This document shows, one piece after another, positions 57,742-64,000 of a stretch of DNA of 64,000 nt. Each line of letters opens with the position of its first letter. The first letter of the stretch is position 1. Below the pieces are notes generated by a model. The model was given only the letters and a program-made list of their open reading frames with translations, had not been told where the DNA came from and ran no database searches. The stretch comes from CAVVSD01 sp963757125 (lineage in GTDB: Bacteria > Actinomycetota > Thermoleophilia > Solirubrobacterales > Solirubrobacteraceae). The stretch is from assembly GCA_963757125.1 (NCBI GenBank), contig CAVWQP010000003.1, positions 186,001 through 250,000 of the forward strand, read 5' to 3'. Position numbers and translations under genes: made by a program.

Positions 57742-59106
57742 GTGCAACCACTGACCGGGCGAAGGCGTGCTCCGAGCCTCATAGGCGCGGCACTCGCGCT
57801 GGTGGTCCTCGCCTTCACCGCATCGACCGCATCGGCGACGGACCTCGTGCCCGGCGCCCCGCAGAACCCGACGGGCGGGTTCTTCGACGACCACTCCATC
57901 AGCGGCGACAACCACGCCGGCTGGGGCCCGAACGACGAGCCGCTCGCCGTCAGGTTCACCGCGAGCGTCGGCAACACCGGACCGGCGATCGCATTCTGCG
58001 GCACGCCCGCGGCCGCCGGCTGGATGGCCGCGACCCAGGGCGCCTGTGGCGCCGGCGGTCCGCAGTTCGGGTGGTTCCGCTACGTGAGCGCGAACCACTT
58101 CGGCCACAACCGCTGGCAGCTGCTGGACTTCCAGCGCTTCGCGCTCGTGAACGTCAATCCCGGCGGCACCGAGGTCATCTGGGACACGCGCTGGGGCTCC
58201 TGCGTGAACAACTCTGCGTTCTCCGACTGCTCGGCGGACCCGAACGCGCCGATCCTGAACACGATGGGCTTCCTGCCGGACGCACCGAAGGTGACCCAGG
58301 ACGGCGCCGACGAGGACGAGCTCATCGCGATCCCCGCGTCGCTCGGCTACCGGCTTCCGCCCGGCAACTGGCAGATCCTCCACTGGGTCAACCCGTACGG
58401 CGCGATCGCCGGCGATCCGACGCCGAACAACGTGACGTGCACGCCGATCTCGCTGGCCTGGGCGCCGGACACCGCGCCCTCCGCCTCGCCGCTCATCATC
58501 GCGGCGCGCGCCTTCGGCGCGGGTGAGACGTGCCGGATCCCGCAGCCTCCGCCGGCCATCACCGGCCCGGCCGACCCGACCGACCCGCTGAAGTACGCGA
58601 AGGCCTACCCGGTCACGTGCCCGCCGACGGCAACCGGCCACTGCTGGACGACGCCGCCGACGGCGTGCTCGGCCGCGAGCCCGACCGCTCGTACGTTCAC
58701 GTCCGGCGCGCTCGTGCCGGCGACGGACCCCTGCGCCGCGGGCGGTGGCGGCGGCGGGGCCGCGGGCGCGAGCCCGGTCCAGGGTCTGAGCAGACGCGCC
58801 GCGAACCTGCGGATCACCACGCGGCTCTCGAAGAGATACGCGTCGCAGGCGCTGCGCAAGGCGCTGAAGTTGAAGAAGACGCCGACGGGCGTGCGACGGA
58901 CATGCAAGGTCACCGACCGCGTCAACGCGAAGTGCAGCGTGCGCTGGAGCGGGGGCGGCCAGAGCGTCCGTGGCACCGTCTGGATCCGGTTCGTCGTCGG
59001 CAGCAAGACGAACAACTGGACGTACCGCGTCGACGTGCGCCGGACGAAGAACGGCCACACGTCCCGCATCCGCCAGTCGTTCCGCACCGGCGGCCGACTG
59101 TCGTAG
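57742..59106 (+). CDS. Secreted lysyl-oxidase-like paralog E (most divergent)
   Basis: 454 residues. Signal peptide about 1-33 (AALALVVLAFTASTASA). GGFFDDHSISGDNHAGWGPN, VGNTGPAIAFCGTP, FGWFRYVSANHFGHNRWQLL then DFQRFALVN: the insertion between ANH and NRW found in the others is absent and the block reads HFGHNRWQ, so the last His is Gln. WGSCVNNSAFSDC, VTQDGADEDELIAIP and WQILHWVNPYGAIAGDP continue the pattern. A Gly tract near 355 precedes SKRYASQALRKALKLKKTPT and the two-Cys module. GTG at 57742 with AGGGGGG 6 nt upstream; longer upstream frame lacks a signal peptide. Confidence 0.8.
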   Translation: MQPLTGRRRAPSLIGAALALVVLAFTASTASATDLVPGAPQNPTGGFFDDHSISGDNHAGWGPNDEPLAVRFTASVGNTGPAIAFCGTPAAAGWMAATQGACGAGGPQFGWFRYVSANHFGHNRWQLLDFQRFALVNVNPGGTEVIWDTRWGSCVNNSAFSDCSADPNAPILNTMGFLPDAPKVTQDGADEDELIAIPASLGYRLPPGNWQILHWVNPYGAIAGDPTPNNVTCTPISLAWAPDTAPSASPLIIAARAFGAGETCRIPQPPPAITGPADPTDPLKYAKAYPVTCPPTATGHCWTTPPTACSAASPTARTFTSGALVPATDPCAAGGGGGGAAGASPVQGLSRRAANLRITTRLSKRYASQALRKALKLKKTPTGVRRTCKVTDRVNAKCSVRWSGGGQSVRGTVWIRFVVGSKTNNWTYRVDVRRTKNGHTSRIRQSFRTGGRLS

Positions 59107-59114
59107 GACAAGCT

Positions 59115-59145
59115 CGCGGGGCGCGCCCACACGGCGCGCCCCGCG
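59115..59145 (+). terminator. Strong terminator closing the paralog cluster
   Basis: CGCGGGGCGCGCC (59115-59127) pairs perfectly with GGCGCGCCCCGCG (59133-59145) around a CACAC loop, 9 nt after the stop of paralog E. Confidence 0.65.
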
Positions 59146-59174
59146 GTCGGTCCCAGGCGTGCGACGCTGCGCGC

Positions 59175-60536
<1,362 letters not shown>

Positions 60537-60538
60537 GC

Positions 60539-60811
60539 TTGGCCGTCTACGTCGACCAGCCGGTGTGGGAGTGGCGCGGGCGGCGGTGGTGCCACCTGCT
60601 CGCCGACACCGACGAGGAGCTCCACGCGTTCGCCCGGGCGCTGGGGCTGAAGCGCGCGTGGTTCCAGCACCGCGACGAGATGCCGTGGAAGGACCACTAC
60701 GACATCCCCGACGAGCTGCGCGCGGAGGCGATCCGCGCGGGCGCGGTGGAGGTCGACCTGCGCCACGTCGCCGCCCACGTGCGCTCCCGGCGCGAGAGGA
60801 TGCGCGCATGA
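60539..60811 (+). CDS. DUF4031 domain protein
   Basis: 90 residues. VYVDQPVWEWRGRRWCHLLA, DTDEELHAFARALGLKRAWF and the QHRDEMPWKDHYDIPDELRA motif are the DUF4031 family pattern, rich in conserved His, Trp and Asp that suggest metal or nucleotide binding. Function unknown. TTG start 2 nt after the decarboxylase stop; its TGA overlaps the amidohydrolase ATG. Confidence 0.85.
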   Translation: MAVYVDQPVWEWRGRRWCHLLADTDEELHAFARALGLKRAWFQHRDEMPWKDHYDIPDELRAEAIRAGAVEVDLRHVAAHVRSRRERMRA

Positions 60812-62484
60812 GCGACAACGCCGATCTCGTCGTCGTCGGCGCACGCGTCCACGGCACCCCCGGTGCGCAGGCCGTGGCGATCCGCGGGACCCGGATCGCC
60901 GCCGTCGGCACCGCGGCCGAGATCCGCGCCGTCGCGGATGCGCGCACCGAGGTGCTCGAGCTCCCGGGCGCGACGCTGCTGGCGGGGATGAACGACGCCC
61001 ACATCCACCTCGGGCAGTGGGGCGCGAGCCGGCCCCCGCTCGCGCTGGACGTCTCGCCGCGCGAGGTCACGTCGATCGCGGACGTCGCCGGGCTCGTCCG
61101 CCGCGCCGCCGCGACGCAGCCGCCGGGGACCTGGATCCGCGGCTACGGGTGGGACCTCGGGTTCCTCGCCGAGTGCGTCGCCGATCCGCGCCGGCGGCTG
61201 AGCCGGGCGGATCTCGATGCCGCGGCGCCCGACCACCCCGTCGTCCTGTCGGACTTCTCGCTGCACGCGATCTGGGTGAACTCCAAGGCGCTGGAGATCG
61301 CGGGGGTGACCGCCGCGACGGCGACCCCGACCGGCGGGGACATCACACGCGACCCGCACGGCGAGCCCGAGGGCATCCTCTCCGAGTTCGCGGCGATGGG
61401 CCTCGTGCTGGCCCACGTCCCCGAGCTCACCCGCGAGGAGCGGCGCACCGCGATCGCCGCGGCGACGACCGAGTTGCACAGGCTCGGGACCACGTCGATC
61501 ACCGACCCGGCGCTCGGCCCCGGCGGCGGAGGGATGCTCGGGACCGAGACGCTGCGCGCCTACGAGGACTTGGCCCGTGAGGGCGAGCTCGGCCTGCGGG
61601 TGTCCACCCTGCTGCTGTTCGGCGACGACGGCGTGGTGACGATCGACCACATGCGCGAGGGGCTGGCGACCTTCGAGGTCGACGCACCGGCCGGATCGCG
61701 CCTGCGCGTCGGCGGCATCAAGATCTTCGCGGACGGCATCCCGCCGCTGCACACGGCGTGGCTCGGCCGTCCCTACGCCGACGTGCCGTCACGCGGCAGC
61801 CTCGTGATCCCGGGCGACGACGACGCCGCGCGCGTTGCCGAGCTCGGAGAGCTTGTGCGCCTCGCCCATGAGGCCGGCCACCAGGTCGGCATCCATGCGA
61901 CGGGCGACGCCGCGATCGACGCGACCGTCGACGCCTTCGCCGCCGCGGTGCAGCGCCACCCCCGCCAGGACACCCGCCACTACGTCATCCACGCCGATCT
62001 CACGTACGAGCAGTCGCTGCGCACGATGGGCCGCCACGCGTTCGGCGCGAGCTCGCAGCCGTCGATCAAGACGGCCGCGGCGCACCTGTCCGCCCTCCTG
62101 CTCGGCGAGGAGCGCGCGTCGTACCAGTGGCCGTACCGCTCGATGCTCGACGCGGGCGTCCCGCTCGTGTTCTCCAGCGACGCGCCGGTCGTGTGGCCGG
62201 ACTGGCGCCAGGGCGTCGCGGCCGCCGTCCTGCGGACGTCGGCCGCCGACGGCAACGTCTACGGGCCGGAGGAGCGCATCACGGTCGAGGAGGCGATCGC
62301 GGCCTACACGACCGGCGGCGCCTGGCAGGACTTCGCGGAGGCGGAGAAGGGGACGATCGAGGTGGGCAAGCTCGCGGATCTGTGCGTGCTGGGCGGCGAC
62401 CCGTTCACCGGCGATCCCGCGGAGATCCCGGAGATGCCGATCCTCGCGACGGTGCTCGACGGCGAGCCCGTGTACGTCGCCTAG
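60808..62484 (+). CDS. YtcJ-type metal-dependent amidohydrolase (Amidohydro_3)
   Basis: 558 residues. LLAGMNDAHIHLGQWG carries the HxH metal ligands; WIRGYGWDLGFLAE, SDFSLHAIWVNSKALEIAGV, GGIKIFADGIPPLHTAW (Lys replaced by the conserved Lys-Ile-Phe-Ala-Asp segment) and VGIHATGDAAIDATVDAF follow, then FSSDAPVVWPDWRQGVAAAV with the last Asp. Hydrolyses a C-N bond of an unknown cyclic or N-acyl compound in the cytoplasm. ATG overlaps the DUF4031 stop. Confidence 0.88.
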   Translation: MSDNADLVVVGARVHGTPGAQAVAIRGTRIAAVGTAAEIRAVADARTEVLELPGATLLAGMNDAHIHLGQWGASRPPLALDVSPREVTSIADVAGLVRRAAATQPPGTWIRGYGWDLGFLAECVADPRRRLSRADLDAAAPDHPVVLSDFSLHAIWVNSKALEIAGVTAATATPTGGDITRDPHGEPEGILSEFAAMGLVLAHVPELTREERRTAIAAATTELHRLGTTSITDPALGPGGGGMLGTETLRAYEDLAREGELGLRVSTLLLFGDDGVVTIDHMREGLATFEVDAPAGSRLRVGGIKIFADGIPPLHTAWLGRPYADVPSRGSLVIPGDDDAARVAELGELVRLAHEAGHQVGIHATGDAAIDATVDAFAAAVQRHPRQDTRHYVIHADLTYEQSLRTMGRHAFGASSQPSIKTAAAHLSALLLGEERASYQWPYRSMLDAGVPLVFSSDAPVVWPDWRQGVAAAVLRTSAADGNVYGPEERITVEEAIAAYTTGGAWQDFAEAEKGTIEVGKLADLCVLGGDPFTGDPAEIPEMPILATVLDGEPVYVA

Positions 62485-62519
62485 GGCCGCCGCGCCATCG
62501 CGGACGGGCGCGGCGGCCC
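62484..62519. terminator. Bidirectional terminator
   Basis: GGGCCGCCGCGCC (62484-62496) pairs with GGCGCGGCGGCCC (62507-62519), loop of 10 nt. It sits between the converging amidohydrolase and the small gene at 62532. Confidence 0.65.
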
Positions 62520-62531
62520 CAGCAGCAGTCC

Positions 62532-62786
62532 CTAGGCGGCGAGCGCTCGTGCTCGCCGGCGCTCCTGACGCGCGCGCAGGCGCAGGACCTCGACGGTGTC
62601 GGCGGAGCGCCGGAACGGGTCGGCGATCGCGCGGCCGTCCGTGACCGAGATCGCGGCCATGACGGCGCCGTCGAGCTGCGCGACGAGGACGTCGCCCGAC
62701 AGCGGAAGCGAGCTGTCGATGATGGCGAGCGCGTTGAGCGCCTGGTCGTCCTCGGTGGTGGCGCGGCGGATGGTGAGCAGGGACAT
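62532..62786 (-). CDS. Small conserved GNAT-like fragment protein
   Basis: 84 residues: MSLLTIRRATTEDDQALNAL, AIIDSSLPLSGDVLVAQLDG, AVMAAISVTDGRAIADPF, then an Arg-rich helix. The pattern (IRxAxxxDxxxLxxLAxLDS, LVAExDGxxxAAxSxxDGxxIADPF) recurs in many actinobacterial proteins I remember as hypothetical. It equals the first half of an acetyltransferase fold without the acetyl-CoA loop, so enzymatic activity is doubtful. ATG at 62786. Confidence 0.6.
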   Translation of the reverse strand: MSLLTIRRATTEDDQALNALAIIDSSLPLSGDVLVAQLDGAVMAAISVTDGRAIADPFRRSADTVEVLRLRARQERRRARALAA

Positions 62787-62833
62787 GATGGGAACGAATC
62801 TCCCGCCCCACCGCCGGCCCGGCCTGCGTGCTG

Positions 62834-63766
62834 TCAGGCGTCGGGAGGTGCGGCTGGCCGCACCCGTGCGGGCACCGGCGCCACCGGGATCACGTTGCGC
62901 GGTCGCAACGTCCCCAGCGCGTCGACCGTCAGGACGATGAGCGCGATCCAGACGAGCACGAACCCGGCGACCCGCCCCGCCGGCATCGCCTCGCCGTAGA
63001 TCGCGACGCCGATGACGAAGTGCATCGTCGGGGCGATGTACTGCATGAGGCCGATCGTGCTGAGCGGGATGCGGATCGCCGCCGCGCCGAACAGGATGAG
63101 CGGCACGGCCGTCACGACGCCCCCGGCCATGAGCAGCATCGAGTGGCCGAGGTCGTCCGCCGTGAACGTCGCGGTGCCCTTCAGACCCGCGACCACGATG
63201 TAGGCGAGCGCGGGGACCACGAGGATCGCGGTCTCCACGAACAGGCTCTGCGTGCCGTCGAGGCCCACCTGCTTCTTCACGAGGCCGTACGTCCCGAAGG
63301 AGCAGGCCAGGATGAGCGCGATCCACGGCGGCTTGCCGTACTCGACCGTGAGCACCACCACGGCGAGCAGGCCGATGAGCACCGCGACCCGCTGGCGCGG
63401 GCGCAGGTGCTCGTGCAGCACTACGAGCCCGAGCGCGACGCTCACGAGCGGGTTGATGTAGTAGCCCAGCGCGCTGTCGACGACGTGGTCGTTGTTGACC
63501 GCGTAGATGAACACGCCCCAGTTGACGGTGATGAGCGCCGCCGCCGCCCCGAGCTGCAGGAACCGGCGCCGGCCGACCGTGCGCAGCCAGCGGAATCCGA
63601 CCGTGAACACGAGCACCACGACGAGGAACGCGAGCGACCAGAGGATCCGGTGGGCCAGGATCTCGGGCGCCCCCGCCGGCTCGACGAGCGGCCAGAAGAG
63701 GGGGAACAGGCCCCAGATGACGTAGCTGACCAGTCCGGCGATCACGCCGATTCGATGCTGGGACAT
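62834..63766 (-). CDS. rarD: RarD-family EamA transporter
   Basis: 310 residues, ten membrane segments. GLVSYVIWGLFPLFWPLVEP and ILAHRILWSLAFLVVVLVFT are typical of RarD, as are VNWGVFIYAVNNDHVVDSAL, GYYINPLVSVALGLVVLHE and LMQYIAPTMHFVIGVAIYGE. Substrate not defined (drug/metabolite transporter superfamily). ATG at 63766; TACGTT on the minus strand ends 8 nt upstream. Confidence 0.9.
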   Translation of the reverse strand: MSQHRIGVIAGLVSYVIWGLFPLFWPLVEPAGAPEILAHRILWSLAFLVVVLVFTVGFRWLRTVGRRRFLQLGAAAALITVNWGVFIYAVNNDHVVDSALGYYINPLVSVALGLVVLHEHLRPRQRVAVLIGLLAVVVLTVEYGKPPWIALILACSFGTYGLVKKQVGLDGTQSLFVETAILVVPALAYIVVAGLKGTATFTADDLGHSMLLMAGGVVTAVPLILFGAAAIRIPLSTIGLMQYIAPTMHFVIGVAIYGEAMPAGRVAGFVLVWIALIVLTVDALGTLRPRNVIPVAPVPARVRPAAPPDA

Positions 63767-63807
63767 GCATCTCAAACGTAGACGGTCCCTGCCGACTACC
63801 CAGAGGG

Positions 63808-64000
63808 ATGAGGCTTCGACTGCCCGTTTGGACCCCCCTCCTGCTCGTCGCACTGCTCGTCGCCGCGTGGCCCATCGCGGCCCTCGCGTCCGGCGGCGGC
63901 CCGAAGCCGGAGTGGGTGCACTCCGACGAGGGCGACCCCGTCCCCAACGGCGATCCCGTCAACGCCGCCGCCGACGACGTCGCGGCCGAGCTGGCCCAGG
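63808..64000 (+). CDS. N-terminus of a secreted or membrane-anchored protein (cut by window end)
   Basis: ATG at 63808 with GAGGG just upstream. The first 27 residues are a signal peptide (WTPLLLVALLVAAWPIAALA, cleavage near LAS). The visible mature part, GGGPKPEWVHSDEGDPVPNG followed by VNAAADDVAAELAQ, is acidic and low in complexity. Too little is present to name the family. Confidence 0.6.
   Translation, partial: MRLRLPVWTPLLLVALLVAAWPIAALASGGGPKPEWVHSDEGDPVPNGDPVNAAADDVAAELAQ

Overview
The window is very GC-rich chromosomal DNA with strong third-position GC bias. Many start codons are GTG or TTG, genes often overlap in the ATGA or GTGA manner, and many promoters look leaderless (a TANNNT hexamer 6-8 nt before the start codon). 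Protein content (wax ester synthase/DGAT, MoaD-MoaE fusion, ECF sigma factor fused to an anti-sigma-like module, divergent secreted lysyl-oxidase-like proteins) suggests an actinobacterium, probably the Thermoleophilia/Solirubrobacterales branch; the taxon is an inference. I see no rRNA, tRNA, CRISPR array, prophage or intact insertion sequence. Layout: 1-4.2 kb is a BMP-type nucleoside/simple-sugar ABC importer (binding-protein tail, ATPase, two permeases) interrupted by many single-base insertions. 4.2-11.2 kb holds AzlCD, a SRPBCC/TetR pair with a palindromic operator, a CAP protein, a 2OG-Fe(II) oxygenase, an alcohol dehydrogenase, an AraC regulator and a P450. 11.2-11.8 kb is a decayed sthA. 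11.9-21.2 kb is a compact eight-gene minus-strand operon: nickel-pincer cofactor genes larB, larC and larE, then a fatty acyl-CoA reductase/HAD fusion, a medium-chain dehydrogenase, a LarA-family protein, a PlsC acyltransferase and an aldo/keto reductase. I regard this as one of the two most interesting loci: a candidate nickel-pincer-dependent lipid or aldehyde pathway. 21.3-26.2 kb carries a truncated AbiEi/DUF559-like gene, molybdenum cofactor genes (moeA, moaC, moaD-moaE fusion), a GNAT and a WS/DGAT. 26.2-34.5 kb holds an unknown membrane-anchored protein, an MFS exporter, an HD-GYP protein with a structured leader, an MBL hydrolase, a leucine-dehydrogenase-like enzyme, the ECF fusion, an EamA transporter and a UspA-like protein. 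34.5-39.0 kb is a protocatechuate operon (pcaH-pcaG-pcaB-pcaDC-nudix) with a 158-bp MITE-like element between pcaG and pcaB. 39.1-48.3 kb includes rubredoxin, a GerW-like protein, a spermidine-synthase-like membrane protein, cyclopropane synthase, desaturase, an AONS-like protein lacking its PLP lysine, a biotin carrier, a PlsC with an elaborate leader, a PQQ-type dehydrogenase and a methyltransferase. 48.3-59.1 kb is the second highlight: a recognisable lysyl-oxidase-like gene next to five tandem, secreted, Cys-containing paralogs in which the copper-site HxHWH motif has been rewritten, each ending in a shared basic module. 59.2-64.0 kb carries a PLP decarboxylase, DUF4031 protein, YtcJ-type amidohydrolase, a small conserved protein, RarD and the start of a secreted protein. 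Data-quality caution: about 20 reading-frame breaks in the window are each explained by extra bases and are clustered (0-4.3 kb and 54.7-55.6 kb), so most broken genes here are probably intact in the organism.
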